Under the pieces are notes generated by a model. It saw only the letters and a list, made by a program, of their open reading frames with translations, had not been told where the DNA came from and did no database searches. A program made the translations under genes and the position numbers. Of a DNA stretch of 64,000 nucleotides, positions 17,001 through 26,460 are shown one piece after another. Source of the DNA: Arthrobacter_N sp051262515 (GTDB lineage Bacteria; Actinomycetota; Actinomycetes; Actinomycetales; Micrococcaceae); contig NZ_JBIMER010000009.1 of assembly GCF_051262515.1 (NCBI RefSeq), positions 53,302 to 117,301 of the forward strand, given 5' to 3'. Positions within the stretch are counted from its first letter, which is position 1. Every line of letters begins with the position of its first letter.

Positions 17001-18086
17001 CTAGCGTTCGATGTCGCCGCGGATGAAGGCCTCGACCTTCTCGTGGGCGATGTCGTCGTTGTACTGCTCGGGCGGGGACTTCATGAAGTAGGAGGATGCG
17101 GAGAGGATCGGGCCGCCGATGCCGCGGTCCAGGGCGATCTTCGCGGCGCGGACTGCGTCGATGATCACGCCGGCGGAGTTCGGGGAGTCCCAGACCTCGA
17201 GCTTGTACTCGAGGGAGACGGGGGCGTCGCCGAAATTGCGGCCCTCGAGACGAACGAACGCCCACTTGCGGTCATCCAGCCACGCGACGTAGTCGGACGG
17301 GCCGATGTGGACGTCGTCGGCCCCGAGCCTGGCCGAGGTGTTGGAGGTGACGGCCTGGGTCTTGGAGATCTTCTTGGACTCGAGTCGGTCGCGCTCGAGC
17401 ATGTTCTTGAAGTCCATGTTGCCGCCGACGTTGAGCTGGTATGTGCGGTCCAGCGTCACGCCGCGGTCCTCGAAAAGCTTTGCCATGACCCGATGGGTGA
17501 TGGTCGCTCCGATTTGGGACTTGATGTCGTCGCCGACGATCGGGACGCCGGCGGCGGTGAACTTGTCGGCCCATTCCTTGGTTCCGGCGATGAAGACCGG
17601 CAAGGCGTTGACGAACGCGACGCCGGCGTCGATGGCGCACTGGGCGTAGAACTTGGCGGCGGCGTCGGAGCCGACGGGGAGATAGCAGACCAGGACGTCG
17701 GCGCGGGACTCCTTGAGGGCGGCGACCATGTCGACGGGCTCGGAGTCGGACTCAACGATGGTCTCGCGGTAGTACTTCCCGAGGCCGTCGAGGGTGTGGC
17801 CGCGCTGGACGGTCACACCGGTGGGGGGGACGTCCGCGATCTTGATGGTGTTGTTTTCGCTGGCGAGGATCGCCTCGGACAGATCGAGGCCCACCTTCTT
17901 CGCATCGACATCGAACGCCGCAACGAACTGGACGTCGTTGACGTGATACTTGCCGAACTGGACGTGCATCAGGCCAGGGATCGTCGCGTCCGGGTCGGCG
18001 TTCCTGTAGTACTCGACGCCCTGAACCAGTGACGTGGCGCAGTTTCCCACGCCGATTATTGCGACCCGAATGGGGTTTCCCGACAA
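17001..18086 (-). CDS. ino1: Inositol-3-phosphate synthase
   Basis: This 361-aa NAD-dependent enzyme converts glucose-6-phosphate to 1L-myo-inositol-1-phosphate, the entry to inositol lipids and mycothiol in actinobacteria. The NAD-binding motif AIIGVGNCATSL is at 9-20; the conserved central block NVGGNMDFKNML and the C-terminal GPSDYVAWLDD and AASSYFMKSPP regions are present. It is the compact actinobacterial type (Rv0046c-like). The start is TTG: GAGGAG lies 6 bases upstream and no in-frame ATG or GTG precedes it. It is divergent from a GT87-family gene, as around Rv0046c-Rv0051. Confidence 0.94.
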   Translation of the reverse strand: MSGNPIRVAIIGVGNCATSLVQGVEYYRNADPDATIPGLMHVQFGKYHVNDVQFVAAFDVDAKKVGLDLSEAILASENNTIKIADVPPTGVTVQRGHTLDGLGKYYRETIVESDSEPVDMVAALKESRADVLVCYLPVGSDAAAKFYAQCAIDAGVAFVNALPVFIAGTKEWADKFTAAGVPIVGDDIKSQIGATITHRVMAKLFEDRGVTLDRTYQLNVGGNMDFKNMLERDRLESKKISKTQAVTSNTSARLGADDVHIGPSDYVAWLDDRKWAFVRLEGRNFGDAPVSLEYKLEVWDSPNSAGVIIDAVRAAKIALDRGIGGPILSASSYFMKSPPEQYNDDIAHEKVEAFIRGDIER

Positions 18087-18315
18087 TGTGACTCCTCAGC
18101 AGAAATTCATGAAACGCGGCCGGGGGCCGCGTTAAAGCCTTCACGAGTCTAAATGAACGGATCCCCAACTTTTATTCCTTGGAGGTGCGACAAAAGCGCA
18201 TTCAGACGGGCGGCACTCCGTGTCCTGCCGCTACCGGGGAGCAACTCCGTCCGCCGGTGCCGACGTGATGCCTCGGGATACGGTTGGGACCCGCGCGCAA
18301 CGTAGGCTGAAACAC
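18087..18315. promoter_or_regulatory. Divergent promoter region between ino1 and the GT87 gene
   Basis: 229 bases. On the plus strand TAGGCT (18303-18308) ends 7 bases before the ATG of the glycosyltransferase, as expected for a leaderless transcript. No operator repeat is evident. Confidence 0.5.
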
Positions 18316-19773
18316 ATGGCGCAACCACCCAAGGATCCAGGGCACCGGCCGTCCCTCGGGCCTGTGCGCATCACGGTGCCCAGCCGCAACGATCCGCTGC
18401 TCCGCCGCCTCGTCGAGGTTATCGGCGGCCCGCTGGGTCGCCACGCCGACCCGGGCCGCGTCTCCCCGGGGTTCTGGACTGTCGAGCGGGTGCTGGTGTT
18501 GCTGACCGTGGTCGCCGCAGTCGTGGCGGTACTGGCCAAGAACATGTGCCGGACGCTGGGGTGGGGCGGATCGAACCCGTACATCTGGGCCTGCTATTCC
18601 GACTGGCCCGCCCTGTTCCACGCTCGGGGGTTCGCGGAGAACGCGTTTGCGCCGTTCGCGGCGGGGGCGCAATTCGAATACCCCGTGCTGATGTCCGTCG
18701 TCGCCAGCCTCACGGCCTTTCTGGTGGTTCCGGGCGAGTACGACCGGACCCTCGCGTACTTCGACATCAACCTGTTCTTCGTTTTCCTGCTGTGGATCGT
18801 GACGGTGCTGGCCACCGCTCGAAGCGCCGGCAGACGACCGTGGGACGCCGCGATGGTGGCGGTGGCGCCCGGAATCATCCTTGCGTCGAGCATCAACTGG
18901 GACATGTGGGCCGTGGCCCTGTTGGCGCTTGCCCTGCTGGCCTTCGCGCGCAACGAGTCCTTCCTCGCGGGCGTGCTGGTGGGGCTCGGGGTCGCCATGA
19001 AGCTGTATCCCATCCTGTTCATCGGTGCCGTACTCGTCCTCGCGTTGCGGACGGGCCGCGTCAAGCCACTGGTCGTGACCGCGGGCGGGGCCGCGGCGTC
19101 GTGGTTGGCCGTGAATCTTCCGTTCATGCTCACCAACTTCGATGCGTGGCTGCATTTCCTCCGATTCACACGCGAGCGCGAGGCGGGGTTGTCCTCCCTG
19201 TGGCACGCGTGGAACGTGGCCGCCGGGGTCCTGCCCGGTGTGCCGAACCTGGGTGCGGACACGATCAACTCGGCCGGCTTCTGGCTCTTCGCCGCCAGTT
19301 GCGCGGGCATTGCGGTACTTGGCCTCACGGCGCCGCGGCGCCCCCGGATGGCGCAATTACTGTTCCTGACCGTTGCCGCGTTCGTCCTGTTCAACAAGGT
19401 GTATTCGCCCCAGTTCGTGGTGTGGCTCATTCCCTTGGCGGCGCTGGCCTGGCCCAGATGGCGCGACTTTCTCCTCTGGCAGCTGGTCGAAGTGCTCCAC
19501 TTTTGGGCGATCTGGATGTACCTCTACGCCTCCACCGCGGACATCCAGCCACAGAATACGTTCCCCGAGGCGTTTTACGTCTACGCCGTCGTCGCCCATA
19601 TGTTGGCAACGGCATATATCATGTACTGCGTCGCGCACAGCATGATGCACCCCGAATTCGATCCGGTCCGACGCGTCGGCCAGGACGATCCGCAAGCGGG
19701 ACCCTTCGCCGGGCTTCCCGACGGCGGCCTCCGGGCGCTCTTGGCCGGGCGCAGAGTAGGGAACTACTCCTGA
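18316..19773 (+). CDS. GT87/DUF2029-type polyprenyl-phosphate-mannose glycosyltransferase
   Basis: This 485-aa polytopic membrane protein has about ten hydrophobic segments between residues 55 and 445. The extracytoplasmic loop after the first segment (YSDWPALF...FEYPVL) is typical of the DUF2029 alpha-mannosyltransferases that use lipid-linked mannose for cell-envelope glycans. The ino1/glycosyltransferase neighbourhood resembles the Rv0046c-Rv0051 region of mycobacteria. The ATG at 18316 has no ribosome-binding site but a TAGGCT box 7 bases ahead, so it is probably leaderless; the frame is open to 18220, with little support. Confidence 0.8.
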   Translation: MAQPPKDPGHRPSLGPVRITVPSRNDPLLRRLVEVIGGPLGRHADPGRVSPGFWTVERVLVLLTVVAAVVAVLAKNMCRTLGWGGSNPYIWACYSDWPALFHARGFAENAFAPFAAGAQFEYPVLMSVVASLTAFLVVPGEYDRTLAYFDINLFFVFLLWIVTVLATARSAGRRPWDAAMVAVAPGIILASSINWDMWAVALLALALLAFARNESFLAGVLVGLGVAMKLYPILFIGAVLVLALRTGRVKPLVVTAGGAAASWLAVNLPFMLTNFDAWLHFLRFTREREAGLSSLWHAWNVAAGVLPGVPNLGADTINSAGFWLFAASCAGIAVLGLTAPRRPRMAQLLFLTVAAFVLFNKVYSPQFVVWLIPLAALAWPRWRDFLLWQLVEVLHFWAIWMYLYASTADIQPQNTFPEAFYVYAVVAHMLATAYIMYCVAHSMMHPEFDPVRRVGQDDPQAGPFAGLPDGGLRALLAGRRVGNYS

Positions 19774-19847
19774 AGGCGTAGGGCGGCCCACCGAAGATCA
19801 TCCGCAGGGGCGGCTCCCGCGCGCGGCGACCTCCGTAGTCTGGGAAC

Positions 19848-20774
19848 ATGATCCAGGCGAGCTCCCTAGCCAAGTCCTACGGCGCAAAGCATGCCGTGGA
19901 TGGCATAAGCTTCAGCGTCGAGCCCGGCCGCGTCACTGGATTCCTGGGGCCAAACGGCGCGGGGAAATCCACCACGATGCGCATGGCGATGGGACTCGAC
20001 CGGCCCACGTCCGGCCAGGTTACCGTCAACGGAAAGCGCTTTGCCGAACACGCTGCCCCTCTACGGGAGGTCGGGGCCCTGCTCGAGGCCAAGGCGGTGC
20101 ACAAATCACGCAGCGCCAGGAACCACCTCCGGGTCCTGGCCGCGACGCACTCCATCCCGGACCGCCGCGTGGACGAGGTGATCGAATTGACCGGTCTCGG
20201 TGCCGTCGCACGCAAGCGCGTGGGTGGTTTTTCGCTGGGAATGGGCCAACGGCTGGGCATCGCCGCGGCCCTGTTGGGGGACCCGCAGACACTCATTCTG
20301 GACGAACCCGTCAATGGGCTCGATCCCGAGGGGGTCCTTTGGGTTCGCAACCTGGCGCGCGGCCTCGCGGCCGAGGGCCGCACCGTGTTCCTGTCCTCGC
20401 ATCTCATGAGCGAGATGGCGGTGACCGCGGACCACCTGATCGTGATCGGCCGCGGACGCATCCTCGCGGACGCCCCGATGGCGGAGATCCTGAATGGGCG
20501 GGATTCCGCACGCAGCCGCGTCAAGACCGAGCAACCGGACGAGCTCTTTAGGGCGCTCGCCGCTCCGGGCGTCCAAGTCACGCTCGTCGGAGGCGACACG
20601 CTCGAGGTCACGGGCATCCCTCCGCGGGACATCGCCGGTCGCGCCCTTGACCGCGGGATCCTGGTCTACGAACTCACGCCGCTGGTGGTCTCCCTTGAGG
20701 ACGCGTACATGGATCTGACCAAGGACGAGGTCGAGTACCACTCCGGAACCGCGGGAAAGCAGGCGCAACCATGA
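19848..20774 (+). CDS. ABC transporter ATP-binding protein
   Basis: This is a 308-aa cytoplasmic ATPase. Walker A GPNGAGKST is at about 35-43, a signature FSLGMGQR at about 128-135 in place of LSGGQ, and Walker B LILDEPVNGLDP at about 149-160, followed by the H-loop SSHLMSE. The signature and the C-terminal extension fit the drug/bacitracin-type or Nod-like ABC-2 exporters. It overlaps the permease gene by 4 bases. TAGTCT lies 6 bases before the ATG and no ribosome-binding site is visible, so the transcript is probably leaderless. Confidence 0.9.
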   Translation: MIQASSLAKSYGAKHAVDGISFSVEPGRVTGFLGPNGAGKSTTMRMAMGLDRPTSGQVTVNGKRFAEHAAPLREVGALLEAKAVHKSRSARNHLRVLAATHSIPDRRVDEVIELTGLGAVARKRVGGFSLGMGQRLGIAAALLGDPQTLILDEPVNGLDPEGVLWVRNLARGLAAEGRTVFLSSHLMSEMAVTADHLIVIGRGRILADAPMAEILNGRDSARSRVKTEQPDELFRALAAPGVQVTLVGGDTLEVTGIPPRDIAGRALDRGILVYELTPLVVSLEDAYMDLTKDEVEYHSGTAGKQAQP

Positions 20775-21589
20775 CAGAGACGATGGTGCGCAACACGAGT
20801 TTCTTCCGGGTCCTCAGGTCGGAGACCATCAAGTTCACGTCCGTGCCGTCCACGCCGGTGCTCATCCTGTGCACGATGGCAGTGATGGTGGGCTTCGCGG
20901 CCCTCAACGCCTGGGCGATCGGTTCGTTCTTCGAGAACGCGCCGGGCAACGCGGACATGGCCGCGGGAGCGGACGAGGTCCAGGCCGCCGCGGACAGCGT
21001 CGCTGCCGGCGGAGTGGTCTTTGCCCAGTTGATCATGGGATCGCTGGCCGTTCTGGTGATGAGTTCCGAATTCGCGACGGGCATGTCGCGGGCCACCTAC
21101 GCGGCGGTTCCCAAGCGCTATCCGGTGTTCCTGGCCAAGGCCCTGCTGGTGGCCGCTGTTTCGTTCCTGGTCGCCGCGGTGTCCATCCTGATTGCGTATC
21201 TGGCCATCGGCCCCATCACGGATCACTACGGGATCCCCTTGGACTTCGCGTCGGAGGGGTTCCAGCGGAGCCTGTGGGTATCCGCCGCCTACGTGGGCGC
21301 CATCTCGTTGATCGGCTTCGCCCTCGGCTCGCTGCTGCGGAACTCCGCCGGCGGCATCGTGACACTGGCCGGGTTGACGTTCGTGGCTCCGATCGCCTTC
21401 GCCCTGCTTCCGGGGGAACTCGTCGCGAAGACCGCGCGGTTCTTCCCCGACTCCGCCTACACCAACCTCCTCGCGGCGCAGACGGCGCCCGACGCCCTGG
21501 AGAAGTGGCAGTCGGGGCTGGTGCTCGGCCTGTGGGCCGCCGTCCCCTTGGCCGTGGCCGGCATCGTGGCCCAGCGCCGCGACGTGTAG
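20771..21589 (+). CDS. ABC-2 type transporter permease
   Basis: This is a 272-aa membrane protein with about six hydrophobic segments (near 30-50, 75-95, 118-145, 172-190, 197-215, 242-262). It pairs with the ATPase it overlaps (ATGA). The next genes form a NarL-type two-component system, which often controls such small exporters. The substrate is not predictable. Confidence 0.87.
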   Translation: MTETMVRNTSFFRVLRSETIKFTSVPSTPVLILCTMAVMVGFAALNAWAIGSFFENAPGNADMAAGADEVQAAADSVAAGGVVFAQLIMGSLAVLVMSSEFATGMSRATYAAVPKRYPVFLAKALLVAAVSFLVAAVSILIAYLAIGPITDHYGIPLDFASEGFQRSLWVSAAYVGAISLIGFALGSLLRNSAGGIVTLAGLTFVAPIAFALLPGELVAKTARFFPDSAYTNLLAAQTAPDALEKWQSGLVLGLWAAVPLAVAGIVAQRRDV

Positions 21590-21682
21590 CGGCCCCCCGA
21601 CCCGCCGCGGGGACACGGAACGAACGGCCGTCGTCCCCGCGGCCCACCACCAATCGCCGACCGCGAAAGCTAAGCTCGCACC

Positions 21683-22999
21683 ATGATCACAGAGCGGCCT
21701 CACGAAGGCTCGGGAACCCCCGACGCCACCTTCGCCGAGCTCGCTCAACGGCGCCGCGGACCGCTCATGCACTACCTGAGGAACCATCCCCGCGTGCTGG
21801 ACGCCCTGGTGTGCGCGGGTTACCTGGCGCTCACGGTCACGCCGATGGTCGCCACCGGGCCGGAAGCACGCCCACTCGAGATGGGAGGTGCGGTGCTCAT
21901 CGCCATCGTGCTGTGGTTCCGGCGCCGGCGGTCTCTCCTGGTGCTGGCCATGGTGTTTGTGCTGGAGGCCGTGGCGCTCTTCTCCAACCCGATTGAGAGT
22001 CCCGCGGGGGTTGGGCTGTGGATCGCCCTCTATACCGCGGCCACCAAATATACTGCCAGGCGCATGTTCCCACTGGCCGTCCTGATCAGCGCCATGGAGA
22101 CGATGACGCTGATGGCGTGGGTCGATCCCACTCTCCTGGGTCTGGAACCCGCCGCAGTCCCCACCGGCGAGGAGCGCACGCCACTGATGCTCGGATTCAT
22201 CGCGGCGCTGATCCTCGCGCTCAACCTCACCTGGGTCGCCGTCGGAGCGATGGTTCGCAACAACAGGCTGCACGACGCCGAGTTGGCCAATTGGGCCCGT
22301 CGCGTCCAGGCCTTGGCCCAAACCTCGGAACGCAACCGCATCGCACGCGAGATGCACGACGTGGTCGCCCACTCGCTGTCCGTGATGATCGCGCTGTCCG
22401 ACGGCGCCGGCGTCGTGCTCAAACGCGATCCCCAGAGGGCGGCCGGGGTCCTGTGCGAGCTCTCCTCCACGGGCCGGAGCGCGCTGGCGGACATGCGCCG
22501 GGTGATCGGGGTGCTGCGAGACGGCTCCAACGCGCCCCTGTCGCCCCAGCCCGCCACGTCCTCGCTGCGCGAGATGCTCGAGGGGTTCCGGGTCGCCGGA
22601 CTCCCGTTGCGCGTGAGTCATACCGGCCCCGAGCTACCCCACGATGCCGCCCTGCAGTTGACCGTCTACCGGATCGTCCAGGAGTCGCTCACCAACGTCT
22701 TGCGCTACGGCCGGGACGTGACCCGCGTCGACGTCGGAATCGAGCGCGACGGACAAACCGTGCGCATCAAGGTTGCCGACGACGGGCAGTCGGCCGGATC
22801 GGCGCGCGAGACCGTCGGCAGCGGCCAGGGGCTCCAGGGCATCGCCGAGCGGACCGCCATCTACGGGGGGTCCGTCTACGCGGGGCCCGGCCCGCGGGGC
22901 GGTTGGGTGGTCCACGCCATCCTGACCGCCCCGGACGTCGAAACCACACCACGATCCTTCCAGGGGGAACCGAAAGATGACCAAGCAAACGGACGCTGA
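21683..22999 (+). CDS. Sensor histidine kinase (NarL/DesK type)
   Basis: This is a 438-aa membrane sensor. Hydrophobic segments cover about 35-195 with short loops, then a HisKA_3 dimerisation helix with the phospho-accepting histidine in ERNRIAREMHDVVAHSLSV (near 224). The N-box follows (ESLTNVLRYGR, near 334-344), then a GQGLQGIAERT glycine loop. There is no periplasmic sensor domain, so signals are likely sensed in the membrane. TAAGCT ends 6 bases before the ATG (leaderless pattern). It overlaps the response regulator gene by 23 bases. Confidence 0.92.
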   Translation: MITERPHEGSGTPDATFAELAQRRRGPLMHYLRNHPRVLDALVCAGYLALTVTPMVATGPEARPLEMGGAVLIAIVLWFRRRRSLLVLAMVFVLEAVALFSNPIESPAGVGLWIALYTAATKYTARRMFPLAVLISAMETMTLMAWVDPTLLGLEPAAVPTGEERTPLMLGFIAALILALNLTWVAVGAMVRNNRLHDAELANWARRVQALAQTSERNRIAREMHDVVAHSLSVMIALSDGAGVVLKRDPQRAAGVLCELSSTGRSALADMRRVIGVLRDGSNAPLSPQPATSSLREMLEGFRVAGLPLRVSHTGPELPHDAALQLTVYRIVQESLTNVLRYGRDVTRVDVGIERDGQTVRIKVADDGQSAGSARETVGSGQGLQGIAERTAIYGGSVYAGPGPRGGWVVHAILTAPDVETTPRSFQGEPKDDQANGR

Positions 23000-23750
23000 C
23001 GGCGGGTCCGCTCAGGCCTCGCCGGCCGAATCGGGTCGGCCTATCCGGATCCTGCTCGTCGACGACCAGCCACTGCTGCGCATGGGGTTTCGGCTGATTC
23101 TCGAGGGGGAGGGTGATCTCCGCGTGGTCGGAGAGGCGGGTGACGGCGAGGAGGGCGTCGCCAGCGCGGCGTTGTTGAGTCCGGACGTGGTTCTGATGGA
23201 CGTGCGGATGCCGAAAATGGACGGCATCGAGGCCACCCGTCGCATCGCCGCCGCGAATGCGGACGCCCGAATCATTATCCTGACCACGTTCGATCTCGAC
23301 GAGTATGCGTTCGCGGGCCTGCGCGCCGGGGCCTCAGCGTTCCTGTTGAAAGACGTCGCACCGGACGAGCTCGTCGGCGCCGTCCGGCTGGTCGCCAGCG
23401 GCGACGCGGTGGTGGCGCCGCGGGTCACGCAGAGGCTCCTGGAAACCTACGTGCGCGCCTCCGGTGCCGATGGCGGGCCCACGCGTGACGACGCCGGCGC
23501 GCGGGCGGTCGCGGCGGAACGCGACCCGCTGCTCCAGGACCTGACGCCGCGGGAACTAGAGGTCCTCGGAACGATCGCCGAGGGACTGTCCAACGCCGAA
23601 ATCGCGCACCGCTTCTTCCTGTCGGAGGCCACGGTGAAGACGCATGTGCGGCGGATCCTGATGAAGCTGCACCTGCGCGACCGCGTGCAGGCGGTGGTGT
23701 ACGCCTACGAAACCGGCCTGGTCGTGCCCACCCAGGGCCTGGACTACTAA
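22977..23750 (+). CDS. LuxR/NarL-family response regulator
   Basis: This 257-aa DNA-binding regulator is the partner of the preceding kinase. The receiver domain has the acidic pair in LLVDDQPLLR, the phospho-accepting Asp in VVLMDVRMP (near 75) and the Lys in FLLKDVAP. A C-terminal LuxR helix-turn-helix begins LTPRELEVLGTIAEGLSNAEIA. Translation is coupled to the kinase. A likely target is the adjacent ABC transporter. Confidence 0.93.
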   Translation: MTKQTDADGGSAQASPAESGRPIRILLVDDQPLLRMGFRLILEGEGDLRVVGEAGDGEEGVASAALLSPDVVLMDVRMPKMDGIEATRRIAAANADARIIILTTFDLDEYAFAGLRAGASAFLLKDVAPDELVGAVRLVASGDAVVAPRVTQRLLETYVRASGADGGPTRDDAGARAVAAERDPLLQDLTPRELEVLGTIAEGLSNAEIAHRFFLSEATVKTHVRRILMKLHLRDRVQAVVYAYETGLVVPTQGLDY

Positions 23751-23760
23751 GGGGACCGGC

Positions 23761-23976
23761 GTGGACATCGAATTCCTCCGCAGCCCCTGGTTCATGCTGT
23801 CCGTGATCCTCATGGCGGGCGGCGCCTTCCTCCTCTGGGTGCTCGGCTGGGCGCCCGCGGGCTGGAGTAGCATCGTGGTGGGCGTGGCCGCCATGGCATT
23901 CGCCCGGTATCGACAGGGCCCCGGAGCCCCGCGAAACCATCCCGGACAAGGACCGAAGGACGGACATGCCCAGTAG
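23761..23976 (+). CDS. Small membrane protein, 71 aa, unknown
   Basis: A GTG start lies 10 bases after the response regulator stop; AGGGGACC is a weak ribosome-binding site. Two hydrophobic stretches (about 10-30 and 32-48) are joined by a tight turn (GWAPAGW), followed by a polar, Pro/Gly-rich tail. It overlaps the next gene by 11 bases. No family recognised. Confidence 0.65.
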   Translation: MDIEFLRSPWFMLSVILMAGGAFLLWVLGWAPAGWSSIVVGVAAMAFARYRQGPGAPRNHPGQGPKDGHAQ

Positions 23977-25246
23977 TGCCGCGCTGGAACACATCGAGGA
24001 CCTGGGTCGCTACGTCTCGGCCTCGCCGTCGAGCTTCCACGCGGCCGAGGAGGCCGCGCGCCGGCTAGACGCCGCCGGGTTCGAGCGGGTGTCGGAGCGC
24101 GAGGCCTGGGAGGGAACACCGGGCGCGCGCTACACGGTGCGCGACGGCGCCGTCGTCGCGTGGATGGTACCCGGAAGCGCCGGCCCCACCACCGGATTCC
24201 GCATCCTGGGCTCGCACACCGACTCGCCGACCTTCAAACTCAAGCCCAAGCCGACCACGGGCCGCGACGGCTGGCTGCAGGCGGGCGTCGAGGTCTATGG
24301 CGGACCGCTGCTGAACTCCTGGCTGGACCGCGAACTGCTCCTGGCGGGCCGGCTCGTCGCGCGGGACGGGACGGAACACCTGGCCCGCACCGGAGCGCTG
24401 CTGCGCTTTCCGCAACTGGCCATCCACCTGGACCGCAATGTCAACGACGGCCTGACGCTGGACAAGCAGCGGCACATGAATCCCGTCTGGGGACTCGGCG
24501 ATCCCTCACATGCCGATCTCCTGGGTGTGCTGGCGGGTTCCGCGGGGCTGGAGCCGGAAGACATCGGTGGCTACGACGTCGTCATCGCGGACGCACAGGC
24601 GCCCGCCGTCTTCGGCGCCGACGGCGAGTTCTTCGCCTCGGGAAGGTTGGACAACCTCTCGTCCGTGCACGCTTCGCTGGCAGCGCTCGAGGCGCACCGC
24701 CGGGCCGGGGACGGAGACCACATTGCGGTGCTGGCGGCGTTCGACCACGAGGAGGTCGGTTCCGCGTCGCGCTCCGGCGCCTGCGGTCCGTTGCTGCAGG
24801 AGGTCCTGGAGCGGATTTCCGCCGGGCTCGGGGCCGGTGCCGACCAGCGCGCGCGGGCCTATGCGGACTCGGTGTGCGTCTCGGCCGACGCGGGGCACGC
24901 GGTGCACCCCAACTACGGCGAGCGGCACGACCCGGCCAACCGGCCCCTGCCCGGCGGCGGGCCGCTACTGAAGATCAATGCCAACCAGCGCTACACGACC
25001 GATGCCTACGGTGCCGCGCTGTGGTCCCGCCTATCCGGCGTGGCCGGCGTTCCCTACCAGGAATTCGTCTCCAACAACGCGCTGCCGTGCGGTTCGACCA
25101 TCGGTCCCTTGACCGCAACGCGTCTCGGCATCCGCACGCTGGATGTCGGCATCCCTTTGCTCTCCATGCACTCGGCCCGGGAAATGTGCGGCGTCGAGGA
25201 CCCTCTGGGACTGGCCAGGGTCGCGGAGGCCTTCTTCCGGGACTGA
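23966..25246 (+). CDS. M18-family aminopeptidase
   Basis: This 426-aa cytoplasmic metallo-aminopeptidase (aspartyl aminopeptidase clan, PepC/ApeB-like) uses two metal ions. Visible metal-site motifs in order are GSHTDSPTFKLKP (near 77), GRLDNLSS, the catalytic Glu pair FDHEEVGS, SADAGHAVHPNY and the final LLSMHSAREM. Length and order agree with the family. It overlaps the small membrane protein gene by 11 bases. Confidence 0.92.
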   Translation: MPSSAALEHIEDLGRYVSASPSSFHAAEEAARRLDAAGFERVSEREAWEGTPGARYTVRDGAVVAWMVPGSAGPTTGFRILGSHTDSPTFKLKPKPTTGRDGWLQAGVEVYGGPLLNSWLDRELLLAGRLVARDGTEHLARTGALLRFPQLAIHLDRNVNDGLTLDKQRHMNPVWGLGDPSHADLLGVLAGSAGLEPEDIGGYDVVIADAQAPAVFGADGEFFASGRLDNLSSVHASLAALEAHRRAGDGDHIAVLAAFDHEEVGSASRSGACGPLLQEVLERISAGLGAGADQRARAYADSVCVSADAGHAVHPNYGERHDPANRPLPGGGPLLKINANQRYTTDAYGAALWSRLSGVAGVPYQEFVSNNALPCGSTIGPLTATRLGIRTLDVGIPLLSMHSAREMCGVEDPLGLARVAEAFFRD

Positions 25247-25283
25247 CACCACCAACGGCGGCAAAGTAGATGGGGGAGCGGAC

Positions 25284-25886
25284 ATGTCCGGACCGACGCG
25301 TCAGACGATCTTCACGCACAAGCCGACCCTGCTCGGACAGGGTTTTCTGTTGCGGCCGTTCACCGAGGCGGACATCGGGGCGATGGGGCCGATCCTCGCC
25401 GATCCCGAGGTGCTGCGCCTCACCGGAAGCGTGCACAGCACGGCGGAACTAGAGGCGGCCACGGGCGTGCTCGACGACGAGACGCTGGACTGGTACCGGA
25501 CCCGGGCGGACCAGCCGGACCGCATGGATCTTGCCGTCGTCGATGCCGCCACCGGCGCCTGCCTCGGGGAGATCGTCCTCAACGACTGGGAGCCGCGGAA
25601 CCAGGCGTGCGGACTGCGGATCCTACTGGGACCGGGCGGACGGGACCGCGGTCTCGGAACGGCGTCGGTTCGGCTGTTGCTGGAGTACGTGTTCACGCAA
25701 ACGGACCTGTTCCGCATCGGGCTGGAGGTCCACGCCTTCAATCCGCGCGCGCTGCGGGCCTACGAGAAGGCGGGGTTCGTCGTCGAGGGCCGGCGGCTTG
25801 CCGCCCACGTGTTCGACGGCGTGCGCAGCGACGTCATCACCATGTGTGTGCTGCTGCGGGACTGGATGGACGCTGACGCAACCTAG
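25284..25886 (+). CDS. GNAT-family N-acetyltransferase (RimJ/RimL type)
   Basis: This is a 200-aa acetyl-CoA-dependent transferase. The segment GFLLRPFTEADIGAM opens the domain, the acetyl-CoA loop is GGRDRGLGTASVRLLLEY, and the FNPRALRAYEKAGFVVEGRR end is the usual RimJ/L-type motif. The ATG at 25284 follows GGGGGAGCGG; the frame is open into the preceding gene, but similarity starts here. The substrate is unknown (a ribosomal protein or small amine). Confidence 0.87.
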   Translation: MSGPTRQTIFTHKPTLLGQGFLLRPFTEADIGAMGPILADPEVLRLTGSVHSTAELEAATGVLDDETLDWYRTRADQPDRMDLAVVDAATGACLGEIVLNDWEPRNQACGLRILLGPGGRDRGLGTASVRLLLEYVFTQTDLFRIGLEVHAFNPRALRAYEKAGFVVEGRRLAAHVFDGVRSDVITMCVLLRDWMDADAT

Positions 25887-25973
25887 GCGGGTGGACTCGG
25901 CGTCCACACGCCCGGGGGCGGCGGGCGCGATCCACAAGTCGACCGGCGGCCGAGTGCGGGCGGCACGGCGGGG

Positions 25974-26003
25974 TTAGTCTGGGGTTCGGACATCCGGTAG
26001 GAT
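25974..26003 (+). promoter_or_regulatory. Promoter of the rpsF-ssb-rpsR-rplI operon
   Basis: TTAGTC (25974-25979) and TAGGAT (25998-26003) are separated by 18 bases. Transcription would begin near 26010, giving a leader of roughly 105 bases. Confidence 0.55.
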
Positions 26004-26017
26004 GGTTCAGGCTGTTT

Positions 26018-26045
26018 CCGCCGTGCCCGTAGTCGGGCGTGGCGG
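26018..26045 (+). promoter_or_regulatory. Hairpin in the rpsF leader (possible S6:S18 autoregulatory element)
   Basis: Arms 26018-26029 and 26034-26045 pair at all 12 positions with two G-U wobbles and a 4-base loop. It sits in the leader, 68 bases before rpsF. Operons starting with rpsF are known in many bacteria to be controlled by S6:S18 binding to a leader structure; that this is one is inference. Confidence 0.5.
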
Positions 26046-26113
26046 CAGCCAACGCAAAGAACCTCCTGTTACGGAAAGACCGTGACCGTTTAGCCCAAAG
26101 GAGGTGGGTTCAC

Positions 26114-26419
26114 ATGCGTAATTACGAATTGATGGTACTGATCGACCCCGAGGTCGATGAGCGTACCGTGGAGCCGACTCTCGGCAAGTTCCTGGACGTC
26201 GTCCGCAACGATGGTGGAACCATCGACAACGTCGACATCTGGGGCCGCCGTCGTCTGGCCTACGAAATCCAGAAGAAGACCGAAGCGATCTACGCCGTCG
26301 TCAACTTCACCGCCACCCCGGCGACTTCCGCGGAACTTGACCGCCAGCTGTCTCTGAACGAGACCATCCTGCGCACCAAGATCACCCGTCCGGAAGAGCA
26401 GAAGGTCACCGCAGAGTAG
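26114..26419 (+). CDS. rpsF: 30S ribosomal protein S6
   Basis: This 101-aa small-subunit protein binds S18. It begins MRNYELMVLIDPEVDE and contains the family core DIWGRRRLAYEIQKKTEAIY. The ATG is preceded by AAAGGAGGTG at ideal spacing; the upstream open frame is leader. First gene of a four-gene operon. Confidence 0.97.
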   Translation: MRNYELMVLIDPEVDERTVEPTLGKFLDVVRNDGGTIDNVDIWGRRRLAYEIQKKTEAIYAVVNFTATPATSAELDRQLSLNETILRTKITRPEEQKVTAE

Positions 26420-26460
26420 TCTGCGTTTCCTTTACGTAGAGACCGACAACAGGAGGCACC

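Noticed and set aside
20666..22621. 651-codon minus-strand frame
   Set aside because: Runs antisense across the ABC permease and histidine kinase genes; composition is that of a shadow frame.
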